DNA of 64,000 nucleotides, taken from positions 124,001 to 188,000 of the forward strand of contig ML769452.1 of assembly GCA_009733575.1 (NCBI GenBank). The letters run 5' to 3'. Below are positions 23,601-35,574 of the stretch, one piece after another. The translations under genes were made by a program, and so were the position numbers. Numbering within the stretch: the first letter of the stretch is position 1; every line of letters begins with the position of its first letter. Source of the stretch: Gymnopus androsaceus JB14. Lineage: Eukaryota; Basidiomycota; Agaricomycetes; Agaricales; Omphalotaceae. The notes under the pieces are model-generated. The model searched no databases. It had not been told where the DNA came from and was given only the letters and a program-made list of their open reading frames with translations.

Positions 23601-24019
23601 GCAATTTGATCTCAGTCCCGACTGTAGCGAAGTTGGGACGCAAAGGAAGCTCATTCGGGTTGATGGAAATCCGCTGGAATGATCTAACGAGTTCGTGCTG
23701 GGCATCACCAATAAGCCGAGTGTCCGTACTGGTCTCTGCATTGGGAGGTGAGAAAATTCTATACGAGGGAAAGTGAGTACATTGCTCATATGTTTATAAC
23801 CGTTACTTGCCCTCCTCCGCCTCCTCCGCCTCTTCCTCCGCCTCTGTAGTCCCCTCTTCCTCCGCCTCCTCTGTAATCGCCTCGACCTCCGCCACCACCT
23901 CTGTAGTCTCCTCGTCCCCCTCCTCTAAAGTCCCCTCTACCTCGAGCGCCCCCTCCACCACGGTCACCACCACCACGTCCACGTCCTCCTCTGTCTGCAC
24001 CGCCGCCACGGAAACTCAT
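20603..24019 (-). CDS. Argonaute protein, RNA-silencing effector
   Basis: Small-RNA-guided slicer of the RNAi pathway. About 930 residues after removal of roughly ten short introns. Order: Arg-Gly-Gly-rich N-terminus (about 75 residues), N domain (from GLLVM... near 23700), linker with GGSVEAMRGFYSSVRPS, PAZ region (about 22980-22700), MID (KWIVLVLQD near 22220) and PIWI. PIWI catalytic positions are visible: Asp in GIDVTHPG (across an intron near 21590-21630), Glu in the helix after QYSTSMELQESKKEM, Asp in VYRDGVSEGQ, and Asp in FYADLACERG, where animal Argonautes have His. The tetrad therefore reads DEDD. The start at 24019 (MSFRGGG) is chosen; an in-frame ATG at 24058 is possible. No frame break, so probably functional. 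Confidence 0.92.
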
Positions 24020-24586
24020 CGAGTTTTGTAAGCTGATAAAAGATCGAGGCGAAATCACACGTCGAAGCGATGAAGAATCAAGCTGAAAATCGTTTCAGAA
24101 ACAAGAATATACAAGGGAAAGAGAATAATGTGAAAGCAAGTTGAAATCTGTCAACAAAACAACGAGGCCTTGTGTGCTGGTGGCAGATTCCAAGTTGGTT
24201 GGAGATCGGATCTATTTCTCCTGATTCTCTTATAATCAACCTTAGACGCCCGAATGCCGTGATCCGTATGAAGCAATATGACTCGTTACGAGTAGCGCAT
24301 TGCATCCAGCGGTGTTACTCAACTAAGTAGTTGGGCAAAGGGTTAATCATACAATAAGCTCGTGTATTAAAGCTTCTAATCAAGCGCCATATTCTTGAAC
24401 TCTGTAAGTATCGCGATGTCCACCGTCTAGCATGAGCGCTGGGCATCTCCGAGTCTGACCCGAAAGTAGTTTGCAGACAAGATTGGTTTATCGGCCTATT
24501 GAAAGCCATCCCTAGTACTTATTAGGAGCCAAAAAGCTTCACGGGGTTGAGATAGCACGAATCGTAACTCCCGAGCCTTGACCGAC
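24020..24586. other. Intergenic region, no gene seen
   Basis: Argonaute promoter/5' leader followed by the 3' flank of the siderophore synthetase gene. No coding frame supported on either strand. Confidence 0.4.
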
Positions 24587-26461
24587 TCAAGACAGAAGGA
24601 TGTTTTGTACATCGATATGAAGATACTAAATGATTTCAGCGATATACCCGACGACAGAGACAAAAAATTCGAAGACTTACATCTCTATAAAGACCGCTCA
24701 TCTTCATCTTCAAGAACGCCTTCAAATGTACCGTGTCTCTTGTCAGAAAAGCTCTCAATTCCTCCATTGGTCCTGCACCGATCATCTCAATAGCTCGATC
24801 CAATTCCTCCCTGACCACAGTCCATCCTCCTTCCCTATGCAATCCCAACGACTGAACCAGGTGATTCAGATGATTATTGAAGATAGTGTGATGCAGGATA
24901 TCCCAGACCTCCTCTCTCTCATTCGTTGTCGTGAAACTTCCCGGCAACGCACTCAACAGCTGATACCCCTTCCCATGCAAAGTAGGCATATGGATTTTTA
25001 TTCCACCGAAATCCCGAACCGCAAAGCCTTTCACTTCTCCCGTCGACTTGTCCACTCGCACCAACATATTCTGACCATGCGCTTCCAATGCAATCCCATA
25101 CTCCAAAGCCGGCTGAAGGACCAACCGTAAAAGCACAGCGGCGTATGTCCTCAACCATTCCTTCCGCTTGTCCAACGTATCAAGACCAAAAACTCGTTCT
25201 GCATGACAAATGGATCCCGTCTGTACATCCGTCTCAGCAAGCGCGCCTGCGGGGATCAACGTCTCGTTCAGTGTGGCAGCTCTGGGTTCCAGGTCCTCGC
25301 GCAGTACACACGAGAGATGTTTCGCGGTGTCAAAGTCGTGCGAGGAGCCTGTGATTGACGCGACTTCTTTACATACCCATAGGTCTTCCGGAAGGACATT
25401 GACGAGGAGGTCTCCGACTTCGGGGCCAATGCATGCGGTCCATGGTGTGATGGTGCGTAGGGCGGAGGTTATTTTACAGGCTAGAGAGAGTTTTAGGTGG
25501 TAGGGGTAATTGAGAGACGCAGGGAGGGAGACTGTGCGGATCGATGCTTGGGCTTGGGCTTGCGTGGGTGTACAGGATAGATGGTGGGCAGAGGGGCAAA
25601 TTTGGAGGATAGCGGGGATCTGACGAGATAGACAAGGGAGAATGAGAGTGTTTGGGTAGGGGTTTCGGACAGAGAGTGTGCGAAGCAGTGGTTGCAGGAG
25701 GGTGGTGAAGGGACCTGTGATGCGGAGGGTCGATGAAGGGAGTGCAAGGAATTGGAGTGAGGGTGTCAACAAGGTCGGGATCTCATGTGAAGGGATGGGC
25801 TGCACGGATGCTTGTGCCAGACAGGAGCGGTGCATCTGTTTACTTTTGAGTCTTGTCCAAAGTAGAAGACTGGTTACATACTGGGTGAGTAGGATGTCCC
25901 TTCAAAATAGCTTGTTCCCATTCAATCGTCCCACTATGAAGCGTCAAGTCATTGGTTTTCGTAAGCTTAAACCATTCCTCTATTTTCTGTCATCAGTTTG
26001 AGATCCGTTGGCAATTGAATTATAGCTTGCTAACCTTGGTTATCAGCAGAACTTCTCAGTTCCTGTGAGATCTGTTTTCCGGCCTCGTCTTCCATATTTT
26101 CATCCATAAACCAAGGCAACATCAGGTCCCACAGTACTTGTGGATCGGACTCGATTCCGTTGCCATCTCTCCTCTCCGGCTTCCCTGAAACGTAGACAGG
26201 GGAAGCGAGATCATTTGGATGGAGAAGAGGCTTGGAAGTAGTAGTCTTGATCCATTTCTGAACCTCTTGTAGATTGAACGGAACATGCAACTCCGTATGA
26301 CCATTTTCCAATCTTGTCTTGGGGCGCAGATTCAGGAAGGCTCGCTCGCCGCGAGCAGATACGTTGGCAGCTATCATGCCTTCGTTTACTAGCGCGGCGA
26401 GGAGCCGCCTAGTCGTCTCGAACTGTGCCAGCTGTCTGAGTGTATTTCTGGGAAGAGGCAT
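24587..26461 (-). CDS. IucA/IucC-family NRPS-independent siderophore synthetase
   Basis: ATP-dependent synthetase joining a carboxylate (citrate-type) to an amine or alcohol in siderophore assembly. Four exons: 26035-26461, 25882-25934, 24681-25835, 24587-24625; 557 residues. The first intron uses donor AAG|GTTAGC and acceptor CTTCATAG, which keeps phase. Family landmarks: GHPTHPMHRS across the second junction, KLSLACKITSALRTI, HGQNMLVRVD, and VRDFGGIKIH, with a FhuF-like C-terminal region (KAFLKMKMSGLYRDY). The length fits the IucA/IucC family. No NRPS, hydroxylase or transporter is adjacent, so the product cannot be named. Fungal members include rhizoferrin synthetase of Mucorales; whether this one is orthologous is unknown. 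Confidence 0.87.
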
Positions 26462-26802
26462 TACTGCTCAAGGATCAAATCTGACTCTTGAGATAAGTAC
26501 ACAGGCTTCCAGCACGAGGAGTGCCGTCAGCGTAAGCCACCGAAGTCCGAAAAGTATGCCGTTAATTGGGTGTTCCTAAAAAAGAAGTCAACAACGATGA
26601 AATCGTAGCACTGCGCAAATTCCAGGCTACACAGACTTTAGAGAGGGTAGACGTGCGCCAGCTAGTTGCTTGAACTGAGGTATCATTTTCTGGAAGGCGC
26701 GAAAGCTTGAAGATCAGAGAACTCGACGATAGGTGCCAGTCTCCAGAATGGGCGAAGAATCGATGATTAGACTCGGACAACGGCGAATTGTTACCTTCTA
26801 AA

Positions 26803-28832
26803 TCATATGTGGTCTCCGTTCATTGGAATATTTCTACTATTAAGTATTATGCTGATCCATCTAGATGTCAAGAAGTCGAAATCAGCACCTTTCTCGGCCT
26901 GAGTTACAGATCTTTCATACAGTCCCCTATATCCCCTTCTCGACACTCTATCTGTCCACACAGTGCCACCTGCCTCGATTTTGGCTTTCCTGGCAGCTAT
27001 TCTCGATGATATCTCTTCATCAGGTACCTCCAACTTCAAAATACGTGCTTCAGCATCACAGGTGATTATGTCACCATCCTGAACAATTCCAAAAACCGAA
27101 TCCGCAACCGCAGATTCCGGAGAGATGTGTAATATGATAGTGCCGCCTGCAGTACCCGACATACGTCCATCTGGAGAGCCGAAGCATGTCCGTGACACCC
27201 TCAGCAGCTAGCTTTCGTGGAAGAGGTATTAGACCAGCTTCGGGCATGCCAGGGTTTCCTATGGGACCTATACCTTGAAGAACGAGGACGGAATCTTTTG
27301 TAACTGGCAGCGAAGAGTTATCAAGTCGCTTAGCTAGGTCAGCAGAGTTTTGGAAGACAACTGCTGGACCTGAATGCTTGAGCAAACGGCGATCCTTAGA
27401 TGCCGCGGCCTTAATAACAGCGCCTGAAGGTGCGAGATTGCCATGTAGCACAATGATTGCTGCCGACGGGTAGACTGGATCAGAAAGCGGACGAATGATT
27501 TGCTGAGAGAATGGAAAGGTGCGAAAAGGGGTTTTGTCGAGGATTTCCCCGAGAGTTTCTCCTGTGATAGTCATTGCGGCAAGATGAAGATATGGGCGAA
27601 GAGTGTGAAGCAATGCTAACATTCCTCCAGCGTTATGAAAATCAGTCATGTAGTTGTCTCCACTCGGCTTAAGATCGATGAGCATGGGCACAGATCGTCC
27701 AACTTCGTCGAATGTTTGGAGCGTAATTTCTCCCTGCACCTGAGGATGTCGGCCAATGATTGCCATGAGATGAACAACTGCATTTGTCGAACCACCAATA
27801 GCTTGTAAAACCGTGATTGCATTCAAGAATGATTCCTTGGTTAGAAGCTCCTGAGGAGCTCGCTTCGCGGCTGCTACTTTAACAGCCAGTCCACCTGTTT
27901 CTTCGGCCTGAAGAAGATAGTCAATAAAAGAGATCAGACAAAAGAAGAAAAAAGTAAGAATAGATCAGACTAACAACACGCAAACGTGAGGAAGATACAG
28001 CTGGAGCCGATGCTCCATGAAGTGGCATAAGACCTAGTGCAGCCGTTATACATGCCATTGTACTTGCCGTACCCATCACTCCGCATGTTCCAGCCTGTCA
28101 AAACCGATTATGGTGTTTAGAGTTGCAGAAAAATAGCAGACTTACGGTAGGTGCAAGCTCTTCATTCAAGGCGGCAATATCCTCAATATCAATAGTGCCA
28201 GCTCTGAAAGCCGCCCAGTTATTCCTACAGTCTGTACAGGCACCGAGACGCTGGCCTCTGTAACTACCAGGCATCATTGGCCCCGTAATAAGTGGGAGAA
28301 CTGGCTTATTGGCCGATAAGCCTCCCATCAATTGAGCTGGAACGGTCTTATCGCAACCTATAGTTCTGTTAGCTATGCAGCATTTCAGAGGAGGCGGTAG
28401 TTACTTACCTCCAATCATAATGACCGCGTCGACAGGTTGTGCTTTGATCATCTCCTCCGTATCCATACTCATAAGATTTCTCAAAAACATACTGGTAGGG
28501 AATGCGAAGGATTCATGAAGGCTAATTGTAGGAAAATCAATTGGTAATCCACCCGCTAGTTGAACTCCTCTTTTCGCAGCTTCCATAAGCTGGGGAATAT
28601 TGGCATGGCATGGATTGAAGCTCGAATATGTGTTGATTATACCAATGATGGGGCGTGATAGCGCATCCTCGCCATATCCTAAGGCCTTGATGAAAACCTT
28701 TCGGAGAAACAGAGAGAAATGAGCATCTCCATAAGATGTCAGTCCTTGCCTTAGCCCGGTGTTGGGTATTGGTTTAGATAAATCATAATCATCATTGCTT
28801 GTCGTAGGAGTTTCTGCAGAATGAGTCGCCAT
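26803..28832 (-). pseudogene. IlvD/Edd-family dehydratase (pentonate/dihydroxy-acid type) with one frameshift
   Basis: [Fe-S] dehydratase. The start at 28832 (MATHSAET) is 85 bp from the stop of PUS3. Cluster cysteines are visible in order: NPCHANIP, IGGC-DKT (across an intron near 28405) and AGTCGVMGTAS. ACTDCRNNWAAFRAG is closer to sugar-acid (arabinonate/xylonate) dehydratases than to valine-pathway enzymes. Five exons are joined by short introns. At 27173-27174 one extra base in CTCTCCAGATGG disrupts the conserved LSDGRMSGT block; after it the correct frame runs intact to 26803. Base-calling error or a recent mutation; the rest is well conserved. Confidence 0.8.
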
Positions 28833-28917
28833 GTGGGAAAGTGAAGGAAAGAAGGGATGAAAAAGCTCAACCACTTTCACACTGTATTTTATCTCTGGCT
28901 AGCGGGCCCCGTGAGCC

Positions 28918-30468
28918 CTATGGAAATCGAAGCTGACTACTTGAATTATTCGTCGTCCCCATCGATATCAATTCCACCTCCCGTGATCTTCCTTTGGTCT
29001 CTCCGGAAGCCTTTACCATTCCGCCAGCGCTCATTTGCAACTTCAACCGGGTCCAGCTTTTTCTCTTCAGCAAAGGAACATACTGCTGTAGCTTCCTCGA
29101 GGCTCCGCCTCCCAGCGGGACTTCTACCATTACGCTACCTGCAGCTTTGATCCCCACAGTGCCCTGTTTAGTTGTTGCCCAAGGTTCCGGAAAGAACATT
29201 GACGCGGCGTCAAGGAAATGCTGATTGAGAGCAAGAGAAATCTCGGAGCGAGATCGAATACAGTGTAGGAGGTGGTATAGCCCTCTACCATCTTCTGCAG
29301 GACTATCACTTCCTGGTTCGTGTCCATCTGTGCGCCACTTGACATTCTCGTCTGAATAGGCACAATCCCACAGCATCAGCGGTAACGCGTCGGCCATCTG
29401 ATACTCTGGTTTGCTACCAACTACTTGCAGCGATTCCCCTTCTCGAGACTGCTCGGCACCTTCCCTGACGTTAAGCAGAGACGTGACGATAGAGGGGTGC
29501 TCTAACCCTCGACCAACCATGAGTAGTACCGCCATGATGTGCCGTACTTGATGATAAAGAAATGCAGTCCCGATGAGGTTCAAGACATACATGGAAGGAG
29601 CAGTGGAATAGTCTAGCGGATCGATATCTGCACGCAGGATCCTCCGCTCAAAGTTTGTGATCTGCTTCGCCGGGTCGAGTTTGCACAGATTGCGGAAATC
29701 GTGCAGGCCTAACAAGCGGGACGCTGCATCTCGCATTTTGGTTATGTCGAGTCTTTCGGAGGAGAAGAAATACTTGTAGTGTCTGTATTTACACGCAAAA
29801 CGAGCGGAAAATGTGTCGGAGACGGGGGACCATGCTAGCATGCGGATGGTAGGAGGAAGCAGACGATTTAGGATAGCGACATAATCGAGCTCTGGCCTTG
29901 AAGCCTTCGAGGGAGGTAATGTGTGCTCCTCATCGTCATCGTTGAGACTAAGTGAGCCAAATCCATCGTCAAGCATCGAAGATTCCTCTTCAACTTCCGG
30001 CTTGACTTTGACGACAGATTCCGCTGCACTGGAAGTTGATACTCTTCTATCCATATTTTCTTCCAGTGCACTCCTGACCCATAACGATATGACCTGTCCG
30101 CCTGCGCTGACTCCGCGATCTGTCCTGCCACATTTCTCCCAGATACATCCATCATATCCCGCATCTGGATCAATAAGCCTTGCTCGGGATAGTGCTTCAA
30201 AGATTACGCCTTCTACAGTGGGGAGTGGCGTTGGTTTTAGCTGATAAGCAAGTCCATTGTATTCCCATCCGGAATAACAAAATCTGAGGGCAATTTTACG
30301 GCGAGGGTAGGAAGCGAAGTGGAAACTCTCTGGAGCAGGAGAGGAGATTTCCGGGATGGTTTGGGGATCATTTTCTGCCGGATGAGCAAGAGGATTAGAG
30401 CCTTCGAGCTCTTTTAGACGAGCAATAAGATCTTCTCTAGACCAATTTTCGTAAGATGAAGAAGACAT
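28918..30468 (-). CDS. DEG1: tRNA pseudouridine(38/39) synthase, Deg1/PUS3 type
   Basis: Converts uridine 38/39 in the tRNA anticodon arm to pseudouridine. A single uninterrupted exon of about 516 residues from MSSSSYENW at 30468 (an in-frame ATG at 30522 is possible but less likely). Landmarks: RFCYSGWEYNGLAYQ, the catalytic Asp in CGRTDRGVSAGGQV, SARFACKYRHYKYFF, and FLYHQVRHIMAVLLMVGRG. An acidic insert of about 60 residues separates the catalytic motif from the second half. The C-terminus extends past the core with a basic tail. The 3' end is close to the next minus-strand gene. No defects. Confidence 0.9.
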   Translation of the reverse strand: MSSSSYENWSREDLIARLKELEGSNPLAHPAENDPQTIPEISSPAPESFHFASYPRRKIALRFCYSGWEYNGLAYQLKPTPLPTVEGVIFEALSRARLIDPDAGYDGCIWEKCGRTDRGVSAGGQVISLWVRSALEENMDRRVSTSSAAESVVKVKPEVEEESSMLDDGFGSLSLNDDDEEHTLPPSKASRPELDYVAILNRLLPPTIRMLAWSPVSDTFSARFACKYRHYKYFFSSERLDITKMRDAASRLLGLHDFRNLCKLDPAKQITNFERRILRADIDPLDYSTAPSMYVLNLIGTAFLYHQVRHIMAVLLMVGRGLEHPSIVTSLLNVREGAEQSREGESLQVVGSKPEYQMADALPLMLWDCAYSDENVKWRTDGHEPGSDSPAEDGRGLYHLLHCIRSRSEISLALNQHFLDAASMFFPEPWATTKQGTVGIKAAGSVMVEVPLGGGASRKLQQYVPLLKRKSWTRLKLQMSAGGMVKASGETKGRSREVELISMGTTNNSSSQLRFP

Positions 30469-30928
30469 GGTGTGAGAGTAACGGTAGAAAAGGCGTAGAG
30501 AAGATAAAATAGAAATGCGCATACACTTATATCATGCTGGAGGCCAATCTGCCCACAGAAAACTGACGAACAATGACTCGGAATGAGAAAGCGCAAAAGG
30601 AAAGTAGGCGCTAATTTTTTGGCGCCATTTGGCTCACGGTTCAAGCTTTCTTTGAGCTTTCTGTATTCTGCTCAAAACCTTTTACCCATGTACACTTTCA
30701 ACTGACAAAGTTATTTTGACTTTTTCGAAGACGAAACATATTTGCGGCGTTCCATTAGGCGCCACTACTAGCTTGCTCGGTTCTACAATGTCTTGAAAGC
30801 GTTAGTGGGTCAGAGAAACGGCAACTGTCCTTCTTGGTACCGAACTTCTCATTCCTCGAGGCCTTCGTAATAAAAGCTATTGAAAATTGGCACAAGTAGC
30901 TCTCACCACCTCCCTGACCTCGTATACT
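30469..30928. promoter_or_regulatory. Divergent promoter region, PUS3 / GPR1-type transporter
   Basis: 460 bp between divergent start codons. No gene. Contains repeated TTGAGCTTTCTG/AAGCTTTCTT motifs near 30640-30660. Confidence 0.35.
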
Positions 30929-31961
30929 ATGGCTTCAAAGGAAGGAAGAACAATTTCTACCAGCCATGACTTGGAGAAGGGCGAAATTCAACCAAGAGAG
31001 GACTCAGAACAGAGTCGTCCCGTGCAATACACCCCTGAACAATACGAACGGCTGTTTCTCACTCCTGGCGGTCGAGCACCTCTGGGGAATATTGCCCGGA
31101 AATTTGGGAATCCCACTCCAATAGGAGTGATTTGTTTCCTTCTCGTCGTAGCACCAACTGCTTTCGTCCATATGGGATGGGGCGGGGTCACGCCAGCTGC
31201 AGTTACTGCCTTGGTCGGACCTTATTATATGCTCGGTGGAATGGCACAATTTGTTGCTGGTATCATGGAATGGGTGAGGAAAACTTGTAGTCTTCGAGAC
31301 CTCGGTGCTCAGATGCCACTCCCTTAGATTATGGGAAATACTTTTCCTTCTGTTGTGTTCATGAACATTTGGCGGGGACTGGTAGTGTGCTTTAGTACAG
31401 TTTGAATTCCATGTTTAGCTCACTCTTTCCACTTCGTTAAGGCTCGCTTGGGGAATCATCTTCGACCCATCTAACGGAATCGCATCCTCATTTCCTGGCG
31501 GTTCTAGCTCACCCGAATACAACAAAGCTCTGATGTTCTACTTTGCCTTCTGGACCTTTTTGACAACCGTCTATTTTGTAACAAGCTTAAGGACCAACTT
31601 GGTATTCGCGGTAAATTCTAGAGCGTAATTCTCAGCGATTTTTCTTCTCATCACGTTCGCTTTACAGGCAGTATTTTTCAGCGTTACTTTTGCTCATGGT
31701 CTTGCAGCGGCTTCTTTCGGAGAGCTGGCAAATGGAAATGCAGCTGTTGCAGCCGCCCTTCGTAAGCCCAGGTTTTGTGTTGTTGTTAGATTTAGCTTTA
31801 ACTCCCTCCCAGTCAAATCTGCAGGCGCATTTGAATTCGCAGTGGTTTGCTTTGCTGCGTATCTTTTTGTTGCATTGATGTTCGAGTCTGTCGATATGCC
31901 GTTCAGATTACCCCTTGGAGACTTGTCGAATGCTTTCTCCAAGAAAACGAAATTATCCTGA
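30929..31961 (+). pseudogene. GPR1/FUN34/YaaH-family transporter, copy 1, with one frameshift
   Basis: Six-TM acetate/ammonium-type membrane protein. The start at 30929 gives a hydrophilic N-terminus (DLEKGEIQ, YTPEQYERL), then FGNPTPIGVICFLL, the family signature. Exons: 30929-31273, 31328-31381, 31442-31610, 31668-31761, 31813-31961, all with GT-AG junctions. At 31361-31364 ATGAACATTT has one base more than needed for FMTFGG (compare copy 2, ITFGGNW); with it, translation stops soon after the next junction. Beyond that the frame is intact through YNKALMFYFAFW and ends DLSNAFSKKTKLS. Possibly functional if the extra A is an error. Confidence 0.8.
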
Positions 31962-33050
31962 AGACTGGACAGAGCGTAGGGCATAATTTTGAGTAGCTTT
32001 ACAGTACGTTATCATACAGAGGGATGAGTTAGTGGAAGCGTTTCTTGTACGATAGAATAGAAGACACTCTGATGTACTGTCACTTTGGAAATCTGTAAGG
32101 CTTCGTGAAATCTATGTAGATCGTGACGGCGCGCTTGGTCAATGCTCATCTGTCACGATCACAAGACTGGAAGCCTTTTATCCCGATCAACCATGTCTCC
32201 CGCTTATGCCTCGTTCCATGAAATCACTCAAATTCGAAAGCTCAGCTCGAACCTCTCCTGATTGAAAACTCCACTAAACACGCGGTACCTTCTGACACCT
32301 CAAGTCGAACGAGAGACCGAGGTGGAAAGAGGTTTGGTACACGTCGGGTCAATTATGGGTTTATCTGAAATTTGGAGACCGAGGTGAATCGATTCAGATA
32401 TTCGTTCAAGGCCAGGTGTAAACTTTCGCAAGCCCAGTGGAAATTACACTTGAAAAGCTGCCACGAGTGTATCAGATATCTGACGGATGAGATATCGGAT
32501 TTCATTAGTTCGGTAATCGTTCATCCATTCCTATCCATCATTCTCATTCTTCTGATTCTAGTTCTAGACCAGTACTGTGACTTAGTTCACAGGCAAAATC
32601 CGTCAATATGATCTCGTATAGCCATACGTGCTTGAACTCAACTTAGCTGTCCATACATGGATCGAAGGCAATTTCTTTCCATCAAGGTGCTTCAAGAGGA
32701 CATTCATGTCTCTTTTCCTCCCCTGAATCCTTGGATACAGCTAACTAACATCTGGCGACTATTAGCGACTAGATTAAATCAATGCAATCCATTATATACA
32801 GTAAGTTCAGGTTACAATTGCCTCATCTAGCTCATCTGGCTATCTTTTTTTTCGCCGGAATGTTCATGGTCTTCTAACTTTATAGGCCTTCAATGATCTG
32901 ACGATAGAGGACTCTGGAGTCCCCATACCAGTTCTCAGAGCGCTGAGCAAAAACACAACGATGATTGGATGCCAGCGTGAGTAAATGATACCATATCCAT
33001 CTCCGTATGACTGACGGCAGAGCAAATTTCAGGATCTTGACTTCAGTCCA
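31962..33050. other. Intergenic region, no gene seen
   Basis: About 1.1 kb between copy 1 of the transporter and homoaconitase, both on the plus strand. A frame at 32372-32611 encodes a hydrophobic stretch but lacks support. A short direct repeat GAGACCGAGGTG occurs at about 32315 and 32374. Confidence 0.4.
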
Positions 33051-35321
33051 ATGCTACGACGACGCGTGCTCGTCGCTCGAAGCGGCGTCGCTTCCCTAAA
33101 ATGCCGACACCTATCAACCACACCTCCCCAAACTGTAATCGAAAAAGTGGTGCAGCGCTACACTGTTGGGCTCAACCCAGGCCAAACCGTTCTCGCAGGC
33201 GACTATGTGATGATCCGCCCCGAGCACGTTATGACACACGACAACACGATGCCCGTTATCAACAAATTCCTCTCCATCGGTGCCAAATCCATCCACAATC
33301 CCCGCCAACCCGTCTTCACCCTCGATCACGATGTACAAAATTCTTCTGACGCCAATCTACGAAAATACGATAGGATTGAAAAGTTTGCAAAGGAACATGG
33401 GGTCGATTTTTATCCTAAGGGAAGAGGAATTGGGCATCAGGTGTTGGTAGAGGAGGGATATGCGTTTCCGTATACGCTCACTGTTGCGTCCGACTCGCAT
33501 TCAAACATGTACGGCGGTGTTGGGGGTGTGGGGACTCCTATCGTCCGTACGGATGCTGCAGCACTCTGGGCGACGGGTAAAACTTGGTGGCAGGTCCCTC
33601 GTCAGATTCAGGTCGAATTTACTGGCCAACTTCGGAGTGGGGTATCGGGTAAAGACGTGATTGTAGCGCATATGTGGCTGTTTTAACCAAGGACGAGGTG
33701 CTGAATGGCGCAGTAGAGTTCACTGGGGCAGGAGTCAAGACGTTGAGTGTCGATGAGAGGCTAACGATATCCAACATGACTACTGAGTGGGGAGCGTTGG
33801 CAGGCGTGTTTCCGGTGGATGAAGTGCTCTTGGAGTGGTATGAGAATGTGTCGGCGAAACTCTCGCCAGAACACCCACGGATTAACCGGAAGAGATTGGA
33901 TGCTCTCCGTGGATCACATCTATCCTCCGACCCTCACGCGACTTACGCCTCCAGACTAACATTCGACCTCTCCTCTCTCGTCCCACACGTCTCCGGACCC
34001 AACAGCGTCAAGGTATCTACACCCTTACCAACCCTTCAAGCCCAGAAAATTCCCATCAACAAGGCCTACCTCGTCAGCTGTACTAACTCTCGTGTGATCC
34101 GACCTCGCTGCTGCTGCCGACGTCTTCCGCAACTCGAGCGGTCAAGTGCATGAAAACGTCGAGTTTTACGTTGCTGCGGCCAGCAGCGCTGTTCAAGCCG
34201 AGAGCGAAAAGCGGGGCGACTGGAATGTCCTGGTTAATGCTGGCGCGAAAACACTTCCCGCTGGATGCGGGCCGTGTATCGGACTTGGGACGGGATTATT
34301 GGAGGAGGGCGAAAGTGAGTACATCCAACGCTTCGTATTTTATTCTATACTAATTTACAACTCTAGTTGGCATCTCTGCAACTAATCGAAACTACAAAGG
34401 ACGCATGGGTCACCCTAAAGCGCAGGCATACCTTGCTTCACCGGCTGTCGTAGCTGCTAGTGCTGTGAAGGGGTATATCTGTGATCCTGATGCCAAAGCA
34501 GGCGATGAAAATGGTCCAGCATTCGCCGTAGTCTCGGATTCATCATCCACTCAGTCATCTCCTTCTCCGTCTTCCTCATCACCCACACCCATCATACCCT
34601 CTTTCCCGACTAAAATCACTGGCCCCCTCCTTTTCCTCACAACCGCAAACATCTCCACTGACGCTATATACCCTGGAAAGTACACGTATCAGGACGACAT
34701 GACACTCGAGCAACAAGCAGGAGTCGTTTTGGAGAATTATGATTGTGGGGCTTCCGTAGAAGTCAAAGCAGGAGATGTGGTTAGAGAGTTAGAGGGATCG
34801 TACGGCTTCTTCCCAGTCAACGATCCTCGTCCCCCGACGTCACAATCTCCGCCCCCATCCTCATCTCCACAACCAACTTTGGTACCGGTTCATCCCGGGA
34901 ACAAGCCGCCACTGCCCTCAAAGCCGCTGGTGTTCCTCTCGTTATAGCCACTTCATTTGGAGATATTTTCAAGAGGAACGCGATCAATAACGGCTTGATT
35001 TGTGTCGAATGCCCAGAGTTGGTTCAGGAACTGGCTAGAATCGAGAGTACGATGCGGAATTCGAAAGGGATTGGACAAGGGAATATGTTATACGCTCCCG
35101 ACGCCGTCGCTAATCCCAAAGGGGAAAAGGAAACATTGGATTTGCAAGTTGATATGGCAAGGGGAGAGATTACGCTTGTTGCAAGACTGTCGTTTGGGGT
35201 TGGAGAGGAAGAGAGAAAACTGTATAAGTTCAAGACTGTGGGCGAGAGTGTACAAGAGCTGTGGGTATGTGGCGGTTTGGAGGGTTTGGTTTTGAAGGAG
35301 TTGGAAGGGAAGGGGAAGTAA
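33051..35321 (+). pseudogene. LYS4: Homoaconitase, mitochondrial (lysine biosynthesis), with several frameshifts
   Basis: Aconitase-family [4Fe-4S] hydratase of the fungal alpha-aminoadipate pathway. The N-terminal [12 protein letters not shown] is a mitochondrial leader; [47 protein letters not shown] (near 34085) and [10 protein letters not shown] (near 34270) carry the cluster and active-site residues; the swivel domain has [14 protein letters not shown]. One intron lies near 34315-34365. Frame breaks: 33668-33683 (about two extra bases in the ALCG region), 34097 (extra A after SCTNSRV) and 34831-34835 (C5, six needed). Conservation beyond each break suggests recent damage or sequence errors; loss would mean lysine auxotrophy. 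Confidence 0.83.
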
Positions 35322-35574
35322 GAAAAGTCGTACAGTAATACGATTCCGCAAAAATTAAAAAAGTAAAACCAAGTATAAATGAATATTGCAAGACATCAGT
35401 GCAATTAGTTGTTCGTTAGTGAACTAGTCCTGTTCTCGACTATGGTTCATTCCAGAGTTGATTGAGTGCCATCAGGACCCTTGATTATGCTAAAAGAGGT
35501 CAGGTTGCAAAGTTCGGACAAATTTGGACCATTGGACATGGGCGCTTACCCAACCTCTTTTAGGGGTCCTCATC

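Noticed and set aside
23800..24010. CRISPR-like or satellite array
   Set aside because: The repetition is the codon pattern of the RGG region; fungi have no CRISPR arrays.
23807..24031. Ser/Thr/Ala-rich plus-strand frame
   Set aside because: It is the antisense of the Arg-Gly-Gly repeat of Argonaute.
25935..26034. Frameshift in the siderophore synthetase
   Set aside because: An upstream acceptor seemed to need one base fewer, but the acceptor CTTCATAG at 25935 keeps the phase and gives the family motif, so the gene is intact.
32372..32611. 79-codon frame with a hydrophobic C-terminal half
   Set aside because: No start context, splicing or family support; left as intergenic.
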